Positions 52,187-59,606 of a DNA stretch of 64,000 nucleotides are shown here, one piece after another. Source of the DNA: Gp13-AA77 sp035946575 (GTDB taxonomy: Bacteria > Acidobacteriota > Terriglobia > UBA7540); assembly GCA_035946575.1 (NCBI GenBank), contig DASYZG010000080.1, forward strand, positions 62,001 to 126,000, written 5' to 3'. The notes under the pieces are model-generated. The model was not told where the DNA came from. It saw only the letters and a list, made by a program, of their open reading frames with translations, and searched no databases. The position numbers were made by a program, and so were the translations under genes. How positions within the stretch are numbered: position 1 is the stretch's first letter; every line of letters begins with the position of its first letter.

Positions 52187-53173
52187 TCACCGCCTTATCA
52201 CCAGCGGCGAATCCGCCGCCGACGGCTCCTGGAGTTCGTCCCGGAGCTGGCGGCCGGTGAAATGCATGAACACATCGTCGAGCGTGGCGGACTGGACGGA
52301 GAGCGAAGCGACGGTCACCCCGCGCTGCCGGGCCGCCTCCACCAGCTCGACGGTCGTGCGCGGGCCGTTCCGCGAGGCGATGCGATAAACGTGGTCGTAG
52401 AGCTTCACGCTCGCGACTTCCGGCAGATTCTCCAAGGTCTGCTGCCAGTCCGCCGGCGCCTTGGCGAAGCTCACCTCGAGCATGTTTTCGCCCGGAATGG
52501 AAGCCTTCAGCCTGCGCGGTGTGTCGAGCGCCACCAGCTTGCCGTGATCCACGATGGCAATCCGGTCCGCCAGCTTGTCCGCCTCGTCCATGTAGTGCGT
52601 GGTGATGAGAATCGTCAGATTGCGCTTCGATTTCAAATGCACCAGCATTTCCCAGACCGCGACGCGCGAGACGGGATCGAGGCCCGTCGTCGGCTCATCG
52701 AGGAAGAAGATGCTCGGTTCGTGCACGAGGCCGCGCGCGATCTCCAGGCGCCGCCGCATACCGCCGGAGAGAAACTTCACCGGCTTGTCGGCCCACTGGC
52801 CGAGGTCCACCGCGTCGAGCAGTTCCTTGATGTGCCGCTTGCGGATGTCGCGCCGTACGCCGTAGAGCTTGGCGAAGATCAGGAGATTCTCCTCCAGGCT
52901 CAGATCGAGGTCCGAGGTGGTAGCCTGGGGAATCACTCCAATCGTCTTACGGACCTCGTTCGGATCCTCGCGGATGTCGAAGCCATTCACCCGCGCCGTG
53001 CCTTCAGTCGGCGGGATCAGCGTGGTCAGCATGCGGATGAGCGTGGATTTTCCGGCGCCGTTCGGCCCCAGCAGCCCGAAAATCTCGCCCTGCAGCACGC
53101 GAAAGCTGATGTGATCCACGGCGGTGAATTCGCCGAACTTCTTCGTGATGGCCTCTACCTCGATGGCGTCCAT
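52187..53173 (-). CDS. ABC transporter ATP-binding protein
   Basis: 328-residue cytoplasmic ATPase. Walker A is GLLGPNGAGKST, the signature LSGGMRRRLEIARG, Walker B IFFLDEPTTGLDP, and the switch His is in TILITTHYMDEAD. The C-terminal 90 residues form the extension found in DrrA/CcmA-type efflux ATPases. It powers the ABC-2 permease encoded downstream at 50623-51735, with the HlyD adaptor gene upstream. The start is ATG 53173, 10 bases from a nested palindrome. Confidence 0.92.
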   Translation of the reverse strand: MDAIEVEAITKKFGEFTAVDHISFRVLQGEIFGLLGPNGAGKSTLIRMLTTLIPPTEGTARVNGFDIREDPNEVRKTIGVIPQATTSDLDLSLEENLLIFAKLYGVRRDIRKRHIKELLDAVDLGQWADKPVKFLSGGMRRRLEIARGLVHEPSIFFLDEPTTGLDPVSRVAVWEMLVHLKSKRNLTILITTHYMDEADKLADRIAIVDHGKLVALDTPRRLKASIPGENMLEVSFAKAPADWQQTLENLPEVASVKLYDHVYRIASRNGPRTTVELVEAARQRGVTVASLSVQSATLDDVFMHFTGRQLRDELQEPSAADSPLVIRR

Positions 53174-53182
53174 CTTATAAAG

Positions 53183-53293
53183 GATTACAAAATGGAGTGA
53201 CAGCGGTGCGCTGTAGCGCGCCTGTCCCAGGCGCGAAAATCGCGGGCGGGGACGCCCGCGCTACAGCACGATCTGTCACCCTGATTTGTAATC
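53183..53293. repeat. 111-bp nested palindrome with shared GATTACAAAATGGAGTGACAG end
   Basis: The outer arms GATTACAAAATGGAGTGACA (53183-53202) and TGTCACCCTGATTTGTAATC (53274-53293) are inverted. The inner arms GTGCGCTGTAGCGCG (53206-53220) and CGCGCTACAGCAC (53257-53269) are inverted, and short GC-rich hairpins sit at the centre. It lies between the adaptor and ATPase genes of one operon, so it would be part of the mRNA. Confidence 0.8.
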
Positions 53294-53374
53294 GTCATTA
53301 GAAACAGTGACGAGTGACAAGTGGCAAGCGATTGTGTGCCATTGAACCGTCGATCCACGGAGTCATTGAGGGAG

Positions 53375-53425
53375 TCAATGACTCAATCGCTCAATGACTC
53401 GATGACTCAATCGCTCAATAACTCG
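53375..53425 (+). repeat. 24-bp tandem repeat ATGACTCAATCGCTCAAT.ACTCG
   Basis: Two head-to-tail 24-bp units at 53378-53401 and 53402-53425 differ by one base. The unit is itself built of CAATGACT/CAATCGCT half-units. The array is bounded by GTCACTTGTCACTCG-like sequences that are inverted across it (about 53310-53328 and 53431-53456). Confidence 0.75.
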
Positions 53426-53449
53426 TCGCTCGTCCCTCGTCACTCGTTG

Positions 53450-54499
53450 TCACTTGCCCTTCCCGACAGGCACGGTTACATACGCCGTCATGCCCACCGC
53501 CAGTGCCCGGTCGCGATTATCGACGCGCAGGCGTACTTCGAACGTCTTGATGTCGCGCTTGCTGCGGCTCACGTCGCGTTGGGTGGCGAAGCTCGCATCT
53601 TCGCCGCGATAAAAAACGGTGCCCGGCCGCGTGACTCCGGAGGGCAGCCTCGCCGTGAAAGTCTCGCCCCTGCGGATCTCATCGATATAGGTTTCGGGCA
53701 CGTCGATACGGACCCACAGATTGTCCGGATCGATCAGGGTTACAATGGGTTGCGCGATATTCACCACCTCGCCCTGGAGCGCTACGCGCGTATCCACAAA
53801 GCCCTCGATCGGCGAGCGAATCTCCGTGTAGTCGAGGCGTACGTGGGCCTGTGTGCGTTGCGCCCTCGCCGCTGCCAACTGGTGAAGACTGGCGTTGAGT
53901 TCGTCCTCCCGGACCTTCACTTGTTCGAGGTTGGACCGTGCCATGGAGAGCGTCGCCTTCGCCTGCTCAACCTGCTTGCTCAGCGAATCGAGATGGGCCT
54001 GGGCGGCATCGCGCCCGGTTCGCGCCTGATCGTCGGCTGAAGCCGGCTCCACGCCCGCTTCGAACAGGGCGTGCGTGCGCTGGTAATTCAGGCGATCGTT
54101 CTCGAGGTCCGCCTCGGCTTCCTTCTGGGCGGCCTGGGCCGCGGCCAGGCCGGCCTCCGCCTGCTGGATCTGGTCCCGCGTCTGCAGCTCCTGATAACTC
54201 AAAGTCGAACGCGCCCCATTGGCGCTCGATTGCTGGCTCTGCGCCACGTGCGCGTAGTATGCGTCCTCAGCCTTCAGCTCCAGCGGAAAAATTGTGGCCA
54301 GTAACTCACCCCGATGGACGGGATCACCTTGCTTGACGAAGAGATCCTGAATCTGGCCCTCGACCTGGGAACTCAACTCGACGTCATCGGTGGTGACGAC
54401 GCCGGTGAGGGCGAGCGACGTCGGCGGGCGCCCATAGACGTAGTAGAGCGCCGCACCTACAGCACCTAAAATCAAGAGCAGAATCAGCAACTTGCGCAT
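53450..54499 (-). CDS. HlyD/YbhG-type efflux periplasmic adaptor
   Basis: 349-residue membrane-fusion protein. One N-terminal helix (LLILLLILGAVGAALYYVYG) anchors it. A biotinyl-lipoyl-like half (VELSSQVEGQIQDLFVKQGD) is followed by a long coiled-coil hairpin (about residues 75-215, rich in Ala, Gln and Glu) and the second half (DYTEIRSPIEGFVDTRVALQ, VNIAQPIVTLIDPDNLWVRI). It is the first gene of the ABC efflux operon and should bridge the inner-membrane pump to an outer-membrane channel that is not encoded here. Confidence 0.9.
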   Translation of the reverse strand: MRKLLILLLILGAVGAALYYVYGRPPTSLALTGVVTTDDVELSSQVEGQIQDLFVKQGDPVHRGELLATIFPLELKAEDAYYAHVAQSQQSSANGARSTLSYQELQTRDQIQQAEAGLAAAQAAQKEAEADLENDRLNYQRTHALFEAGVEPASADDQARTGRDAAQAHLDSLSKQVEQAKATLSMARSNLEQVKVREDELNASLHQLAAARAQRTQAHVRLDYTEIRSPIEGFVDTRVALQGEVVNIAQPIVTLIDPDNLWVRIDVPETYIDEIRRGETFTARLPSGVTRPGTVFYRGEDASFATQRDVSRSKRDIKTFEVRLRVDNRDRALAVGMTAYVTVPVGKGK

Positions 54500-55114
54500 C
54501 GCGAATCAGCCCCCCTCGCGAATCGATGAGTGGCTTCTACAGAGTGTTACCAAATCGAGTGACGGGCTAACCCCTCACCCGGCCCACCGCAGCTGATGAA
54601 AGCGCTGGCGGCGGGCCACCCTCTCCGCCTGGGAGAGGGCCAAAAGCCGGAAGAAAACAGCCCTCTCCCTTGGGAGAGGGTGCCGAGGTACGAGGGCGGG
54701 TGAGGGGAGGCACCCGAAAACTATTGTCACCGCATTTTGTAATTCTCAATAAACCGCCCTCGCCCGAACCTGGCATGGCATCGGTCCAAATGGTGTCAAT
54801 TTTGAATGACCCGCATCTCGAATCTTGAGTGTTGCATCTTGGATGCTGAATCTTGAATTTTGAATCTTGTTTAAGAATTAGAGTTTAGCTGCAAGCCCGC
54901 CCAGGGACTCTAGATTCAACAGACTCTTGGCTTTCAACGTTGCTCCTGGATCGATCGATGCGCTCGAGACGCCCGCTCCGCCAGGACACTCCCTCCATTG
55001 TACTCATACGAGCGGATTTGCGCGGCCATTTCGCGTAACCCGGCGGGGCGGGCGGGGTGGCCGAATTGAGCCTGACGGCGTGAACCGAAACGGCCTGGGC
55101 GCCGTCTTGTATTT
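54500..55114. other. 615-base divergent intergenic region with repeats
   Basis: No gene seen. It lies between the adaptor gene and the divergent ECF sigma gene. It holds the nested palindrome at 54538-54747 and, at 54817-54870, a degenerate tandem repeat with unit about AATCTTGAATTTTG (TCTCGAATCTTGAGTGTTGC and so on). The remaining 55 to 240 bases up to 55114 are unassigned. Confidence 0.55.
54538..54747. repeat. 210-bp nested palindrome with shared TGTCACTC...GTAATTCTC ends
   Basis: The left end TACAGAGTGTTACCAAATCG followed by AGTGACGGG is, read in reverse, the same sequence as 24101-24129. The right end TGTCACCGCATTTTGTAATT (54725-54744) is a shorter variant. Inside, CCCCTCACCCGGCCC near 54571 is inverted relative to GGGCGGGTGAGGGG (54694-54707), and two CCCTCTCC...GGGAGAGGG hairpins lie at the centre. 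Confidence 0.75.
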
Positions 55115-55681
55115 GTGGTAGGAACAGAGAGCGTTTGGATAGACACCTTGACGGAAGCCGCGGCGATCTTGGACAGCGGGACTAGCGAGCAGGCACTGGA
55201 GCGCGAGTTCGAACAGCGATTGGCCGATTGCTCTACGCTGGCCTATCGCGTGGCGCTGGGCGTGGTTCGCAACCATGCCGACGCGGAGGACGTGGCCCAG
55301 GAGGCATTCGTGCGCGCCCACCAACACCGTGCCGGGTTGCGGGATCCCGGGCACTTCAAGGCGTGGTTGATCCGTACGACCTGGCGGCTGGCGATCGACC
55401 GGCAACGGTCAGTAACGCGACGGGATCGCCGGGAGCGAACAGCGTACGAACTCGGGACGCCGGGTTCGACCAGCGACCGGTCGCCCGAGAGCCGCGAATT
55501 CGAGCGGCGGCTTGATGCCGCCATCGATACCCTGCCCGAAGACCTCCGCCGCGTGCTGATTCTCGCCGCCGTCGAGGGCTACGACATGCGCGAGACCGCC
55601 GCGCTGCTCGGAATTCCGGAGGGGACCGTCCGCTCGCGCCTGCATCGGGCGCGAAAGATTCTGGCGGAGAAGCTGCGATGA
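55115..55681 (+). CDS. ECF-type RNA polymerase sigma factor
   Basis: 188-residue sigma factor with region 2 (LAYRVALGVVRNHADAEDVA, QEAFVRAHQHRAGLRDPGHF, KAWLIRTTWRLAIDRQR) and region 4 (TLPEDLRRVLILAAVEGYDM, RETAALLGIPEGTVRSRLHR). The start is uncertain: GTG 55115 is the longest and TTG 55148 an alternative, neither with a good ribosome-binding site. Its stop overlaps the ATG of the anti-sigma gene by 4 bases (ATGA). Confidence 0.88.
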   Translation: MVGTESVWIDTLTEAAAILDSGTSEQALEREFEQRLADCSTLAYRVALGVVRNHADAEDVAQEAFVRAHQHRAGLRDPGHFKAWLIRTTWRLAIDRQRSVTRRDRRERTAYELGTPGSTSDRSPESREFERRLDAAIDTLPEDLRRVLILAAVEGYDMRETAALLGIPEGTVRSRLHRARKILAEKLR

Positions 55682-56466
55682 ACTGCCAAGAGTATCAGCG
55701 ATGGATCGAAGATGCGGCGTCTGGCGCCCTCGCCGGCACCATTGCCGGCGCAGTCGATAGTTCGCGTCGCACCCGGCTTGACGCACATCTTGCCGTGTGC
55801 CCCGAGTGCCGCCGCGCGTTCGGCACCGCACAGAGACTGTATGCCGCGATCGATCAGGGAGTCGCGGCCCGGGTTGAGGGAACGCCTTCGGCGGATTTCG
55901 CTGCGCGAGTGCGGATGCGCCTCGCTGGTGAACCGCACAGACTGCAGTTCCGCCGGTGGCGGCCGGGTATTTGGATTCCTGCCCTGGGAAGCGCTGCGCT
56001 GGCGTTGCTGCTCCTGAGCGTCTGGATTGGGCGCCGGCCAAGTGGGCATCGTCCGCCACCGCCGACGCAGCAGACAGCGCACACCACGGTCGCGCCCAAA
56101 CCGGCCTCGCCGGGCAATGTGAGGCCGCCCGGGCAGGCCAGCGTAACGCGTCCGCCGGCGGCGCCGTCAACCGCCCGGCGAACCCGAGTCGCTGGCGCGA
56201 CGAGGCCGAGCCGCAAACTCGGATTAACGCCCGATTCTGAAGCTCCGCAGTTGCCGGTCCAGATTCAGCCGGGCCAGTGGGCCGCGGTTACCAGCCTCTA
56301 TCGAGCGGGCCAGGCCGGGAAGCTCGGCACCCTGGAGCAGCCGGTGCCTGCCGATAAGCCCTTGCAGATAGCGCCCGTGGAAGTTCCCCCTCTGGTCATC
56401 GCGGAGATTCAGGATCCGAAGCCAGTGGGATCGGAGCCGGAGAGCACAAACGTTCCAGATCGCTAA
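55678..56466 (+). CDS. Zinc-finger anti-sigma factor
   Basis: 262-residue protein. The N-terminal zf-HC2-type motif is HLAVCPECRRAF, one transmembrane helix (WIPALGSAALALLLLSVWIG, about residue 100) follows, and the extracytoplasmic domain is Pro/Ala-rich and probably disordered up to about residue 190. The overlap with the sigma gene predicts coupled synthesis. The next gene starts 10 bases later, so all three share a transcript. Confidence 0.85.
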   Translation: MNCQEYQRWIEDAASGALAGTIAGAVDSSRRTRLDAHLAVCPECRRAFGTAQRLYAAIDQGVAARVEGTPSADFAARVRMRLAGEPHRLQFRRWRPGIWIPALGSAALALLLLSVWIGRRPSGHRPPPPTQQTAHTTVAPKPASPGNVRPPGQASVTRPPAAPSTARRTRVAGATRPSRKLGLTPDSEAPQLPVQIQPGQWAAVTSLYRAGQAGKLGTLEQPVPADKPLQIAPVEVPPLVIAEIQDPKPVGSEPESTNVPDR

Positions 56467-56476
56467 GGAGGCGACC

Positions 56477-57052
56477 ATGAAGAAGACCAAGTACGTTGCA
56501 GGATCGATCGTGGCGCTGCTGGTGATAGCAGCCATCGCGACCGCGCAGCCGCCGCAGGATAATTCCAAGGAGACCACGCCTCTCCAGGTGACGATCATCT
56601 TCAACGAGTTCGACGGAGGCAAGCGCGTGAGCAGCCTTCCCTACCAGATGGCGTGCAACGCTACACCGCGTCACGAACCCTCATCGCTGCGCCTCGGCCT
56701 CAGGGTCCCCATCGCGACCGGCGCCGCCGGCGACAAGTACAACACCCAGTACTCCTATCAGGACGTTGGCACTGATATCGACTGTCGCGCGATGGCAGCC
56801 CCGGAGGGCGGCGGTTTTCTCATCGGGCTCGGGCTAAAACGAAACGTGGTTTATCCGCCCAATCAGTCGCCGAAGCCGACGGAATGGCAGCCCGGCGCTC
56901 CTCTCAATGATCGCCCGATCTTCGGCGGATTCGAGGCCAACGTGAGGGATCTGCTCCTGCACGACGGGGAAACGGTCCAGGCGGCGACGGCCACCGATCC
57001 CGTAAGCGGCCATGTCTGGAAAATCGACGTCAGCCTGAAAGTCGGCAAGTAG
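56477..57052 (+). CDS. Exported protein of the sigma/anti-sigma operon
   Basis: 191-residue exported protein with a signal peptide (VAGSIVALLVIAAIATAQ). The body matches a family I recognise as common after ECF/anti-sigma pairs in Acidobacteriota but cannot name: VSSLPYQMACNATP, LRLGLRVPIATGA, YSYQDVGTDIDCRAM, LLLHDGETVQAATATDPVSG, WKIDVSLKV. Beta-rich; function unknown. Some features recall the C-terminal region of type II secretion secretins, but that is speculation. The GGAGG before ATG 56477 supports the start. Confidence 0.75.
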   Translation: MKKTKYVAGSIVALLVIAAIATAQPPQDNSKETTPLQVTIIFNEFDGGKRVSSLPYQMACNATPRHEPSSLRLGLRVPIATGAAGDKYNTQYSYQDVGTDIDCRAMAAPEGGGFLIGLGLKRNVVYPPNQSPKPTEWQPGAPLNDRPIFGGFEANVRDLLLHDGETVQAATATDPVSGHVWKIDVSLKVGK

Positions 57053-57111
57053 CGCGGATGCTCCTCCTCGCCGCGTGCCATGCCTCAGCGTGCCGTAACA
57101 CACCCCTTGGT

Positions 57112-57140
57112 GTCCCCCCTCCTGGGATCAGGAGGGGGTA
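57112..57140. repeat. Palindrome GTCCCCCCTCCTGGGATCAGGAGGGGGTA
   Basis: 29-base hairpin with arms GTCCCCCCTCCTG and CAGGAGGGGGTA. Its reverse complement occurs, with a few changes, in frame inside the sugar transferase gene at 58618-58645. Confidence 0.75.
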
Positions 57141-57323
57141 AGGCGGTGGTCGAACGCAGGAGTGCGACCATCCTGGCCGCCCTTAGGTCACTGCCGAAGC
57201 TCTTTGTTTCCGCCTGTAGGGCGGTTTCGCGAAGTGCCCCTACGAGGCTTCAGTGGGTGGAAAAGGAGCTATCCAGAGATTTCAACAGACTAACACATTG
57301 ATAATAAAGCTCGAAAAAATCTG

Positions 57324-57358
57324 TCCCATTTTTCTCACTTTTCTCCATTTTCCCATTT
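57324..57358 (+). repeat. Polypyrimidine dispersed repeat, copy 2
   Basis: TCCCATTTTTCTCACTTTTC then TCCATTTTCCCATTT. Shares its word order with 24439-24483; here CTCACTTTT is present once rather than twice. Confidence 0.65.
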
Positions 57359-57784
57359 CAGCCTGATACCATCCAATCGGCAGGGCCTGGTGGACGAAAT
57401 CGCTGCCGGGGCGGCTCCAGGTTGCCGTGGAGTAACGAGCATGCAGGCAGGTACGAGACCTTCACTGCCAATAAACCGGTTGGACCGGAATGGTCCCCGG
57501 CCGCACGCAGGACGTACCTTTCATGGCCCGGCTTTCCGCCGCCGGAGAGGCTCCCTGCGAGAAAAGTGCGCGAATCGAGGAACGAACCCACCATCTCCTT
57601 TAAAATCAACAAAGTGTTTACAATCTACACAGGCTATCGTGCTGCAAATCAGGCGGTTTGTAGCTCTTTTTCGCCAAAACAGGGAGAATCGTTTGCTGTC
57701 TTTACTGGCTGGGACGCCGTGCGCCCGAGGCTCATCGAAGCACTGCGCCCGATTCCGGCCCCGCCGGGGGTCAAGTTTTTCCCA

Positions 57785-57871
57785 AACGAAGCCGACAAGT
57801 CATTGAAAAATAAGGAAACGTGCTCAAGATCCAGGCAAAACGAAGCCAAACGAAGCTAAAACGAAGCTAAG
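57785..57871 (+). repeat. AACGAAGC cluster
   Basis: AACGAAGCC at 57785-57793, then a run of three AACGAAGCYAA units at 57838-57870 spaced 10-11 bases apart. AAATAAGGA between them is shared with the second unit at 36184. Confidence 0.5.
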
Positions 57872-58083
57872 AAAAGCGTGGCTGGTGACCCGTGGCCAGC
57901 CGGTCAGAGGCTGGGACTGGGGCTAGAGTCAGCCGCTGGTGCTTTCAGCTACGAGTGCCGACGTGAGGGTATCTGCCAGTAGGGAGGTCAAAGGCTTCGC
58001 TGACTTGCTGCCCAGCTACTGGCCACTGGCCACCGGCCACCAGGCAACGCTTCTTTGTTAAGATTCTGCCTTGGAGCTTTTAA

Positions 58084-59523
58084 GTGTTTTCCCGACATAA
58101 CCGGATGATCGCCGCGCTTTACGTTCTGGGCGACGCCCTGATGGTGCTGGGGAGTTGTCTGCTCGCGTACTACGCGCGCAGCCACTTCTTCCCGCACGCC
58201 CGGGTGTTCTACACCGGACGGTTCTACCTGTGGCTCATGCCGGCGGCGCTGCTGATCTGGATCCTGACGGGGCTCGCCGCGGGGATCTACCGGGAAATCC
58301 GGGAGGATGACTGGCGGGCGGTGCTGTGGGACCCGCTGAAGGTCAACGTGGTGGCCACGCTGGTCCTCATGGCGTTCACCGTCGCCGTCAAGGAGGAGTA
58401 CATCAGCCGGCTGCTGATCGCGATCTTCTGCGTCACGGTTCTTACCGCCATGATCGCTCTCCGGTTGCTGGCCCGGCACTTGGGCCCGGGCTTGCGCGCT
58501 ACCTTCGGCAACGTTCGCCACGTGCTGGTGGTGGGCCGGACGCCGGAGGCGCTGGAGATCGCCCGTGAGATCGAAGAGAACGAGTCGCACGGTGTAAAGC
58601 TCGCAGGATTCGCTCGCGTCCCCCTCCTGAATCGGGAGGGGGGACAATTGACCAGCGCCGAATCGGGGCTCAGACGCTCCTACCCGCTTTACCCTCTACG
58701 CAATCTCGCAGAATTGCTGCGCGCGCATGTGATCGATGAAGTGATCTTCGCCGTTTCGCGCGACGAGCTGGAGTGCCTGGAAGAGACGTTCCTGCTCTGC
58801 GAAGAGGAAGGCGTCAAAACCCGGGTGCTGGTGAGCTTCTTCCCGCATGTGATCTCGCGCGTTTACCTGGAGCGCCTGCGCGACATGCCGCTGCTGACGT
58901 TCTCCACCACGCCGGAGAACGAGCTGCTGCTGCTGGCCAAGCGGGTGGTCGATCTGGCCATGGCCCTGGCGCTGACCGTGGTTCTTTCTCCCCTGCTGCT
59001 GGTGATCGCGCTGCTGATCCGTCTGACCTCGCCGGGCCGGGTGCTTTACCGTCAGACGCGCTGCGGCCTGGGCGGGCGCAGATTTACCCTTTACAAATTC
59101 CGTTCCATGCGCCAGGGCGCCGATGAACAGCGCCGCGAGCTTTCGTCCCTGAACGAATTGGACGGGCCGGTTTTCAAGATTCGCGACGATCCGCGCTGCA
59201 CGCCGGTGGGGCGCTGGATGCGCCGCTTCAGCCTGGACGAGCTGCCTCAGCTCATCAACATCATCAAGGGCGACATGTCCTTTGTGGGCCCGCGGCCGCC
59301 GCTCCCGGAGGAAGTGGCGCATTACGAACGCTGGCAGCGCCGGCGTCTGCGCATGCAGCCGGGGCTCACCTGCCTGTGGGCGCTCGAAGGCCGCAATAAG
59401 CTGAATTTCCGGCGCTGGATGGAGCTCGATCTCGAGTACATTGACACCTGGTCGCCGGCGCTCGATTGGAAGATCCTGCTGAAGACGATTCCCGTGGTTC
59501 TTTTGGGACGCGGCGCGAGCTGA
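58084..59523 (+). CDS. Undecaprenyl-phosphate sugar phosphotransferase (WcaJ-type)
   Basis: 479-residue polytopic protein that transfers a sugar-1-phosphate to the polyprenyl carrier, starting exopolysaccharide units. Four N-terminal helices are followed by a CoA-binding-like domain (NVRHVLVVGRTPEALEIARE, about residue 145), a fifth hydrophobic segment, and the bacterial sugar transferase domain (YKFRSMRQGADEQRR, DPRCTPVGRWMRRFSLDELPQ, LINIIKGDMSFVGPRPPLPE). Residues 179-203 (VPLLNREGGQLTSAESGLRR) are not part of the usual family sequence and correspond to an intergenic-type palindrome in the DNA. The GTG start is at 58084. Confidence 0.88.
   Translation: MFSRHNRMIAALYVLGDALMVLGSCLLAYYARSHFFPHARVFYTGRFYLWLMPAALLIWILTGLAAGIYREIREDDWRAVLWDPLKVNVVATLVLMAFTVAVKEEYISRLLIAIFCVTVLTAMIALRLLARHLGPGLRATFGNVRHVLVVGRTPEALEIAREIEENESHGVKLAGFARVPLLNREGGQLTSAESGLRRSYPLYPLRNLAELLRAHVIDEVIFAVSRDELECLEETFLLCEEEGVKTRVLVSFFPHVISRVYLERLRDMPLLTFSTTPENELLLLAKRVVDLAMALALTVVLSPLLLVIALLIRLTSPGRVLYRQTRCGLGGRRFTLYKFRSMRQGADEQRRELSSLNELDGPVFKIRDDPRCTPVGRWMRRFSLDELPQLINIIKGDMSFVGPRPPLPEEVAHYERWQRRRLRMQPGLTCLWALEGRNKLNFRRWMELDLEYIDTWSPALDWKILLKTIPVVLLGRGAS
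58618..58645. repeat. Palindromic repeat located in frame within the sugar transferase gene
   Basis: The 28-base sequence GTCCCCCTCCTGAATCGGGA, then GGGGGGAC, is a near-perfect palindrome inside a coding region. Read in reverse it matches the intergenic repeat at 57112-57140 over most of its length. It keeps the reading frame open. Confidence 0.7.
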
Positions 59524-59538
59524 CTCGGTCCAGGGAGT

Positions 59539-59604
59539 CCTTGAGCCATTCTGCCCTTGACTTAATGACTCAAGGATTCAATGATTCCGATGGCCTCAAT
59601 GATG
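59539..59604 (+). repeat. Degenerate CAATGATTC/CTCAAGGATT repeat
   Basis: TTAATGACTCAAGGATTCAA then TGATTCCGATGGCCTCAATG lies between the sugar transferase stop and the adenosine deaminase start. Same vocabulary as 4051-4098, 40489-40540 and 53375-53425. Confidence 0.5.
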
Positions 59605-59606
59605 CG

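Larger units (their letters stand above)
57053..58083. other. 1031-base intergenic region with several repeat families
   Basis: No gene is supported; the plus-strand frames at 57390-57859 have no domain. It holds the palindrome at 57112-57140, a GTAGGGC...GCCCCTAC hairpin near 57213-57243, the polypyrimidine repeat (57324-57358), AACGAACCCA (57581) and an AACGAAGC cluster (57785-57871). Confidence 0.55.

Noticed and set aside
57422..57859. 145-residue open frame before the sugar transferase
   Set aside because: No domain; it reads through three different repeat words, as expected for non-coding DNA.
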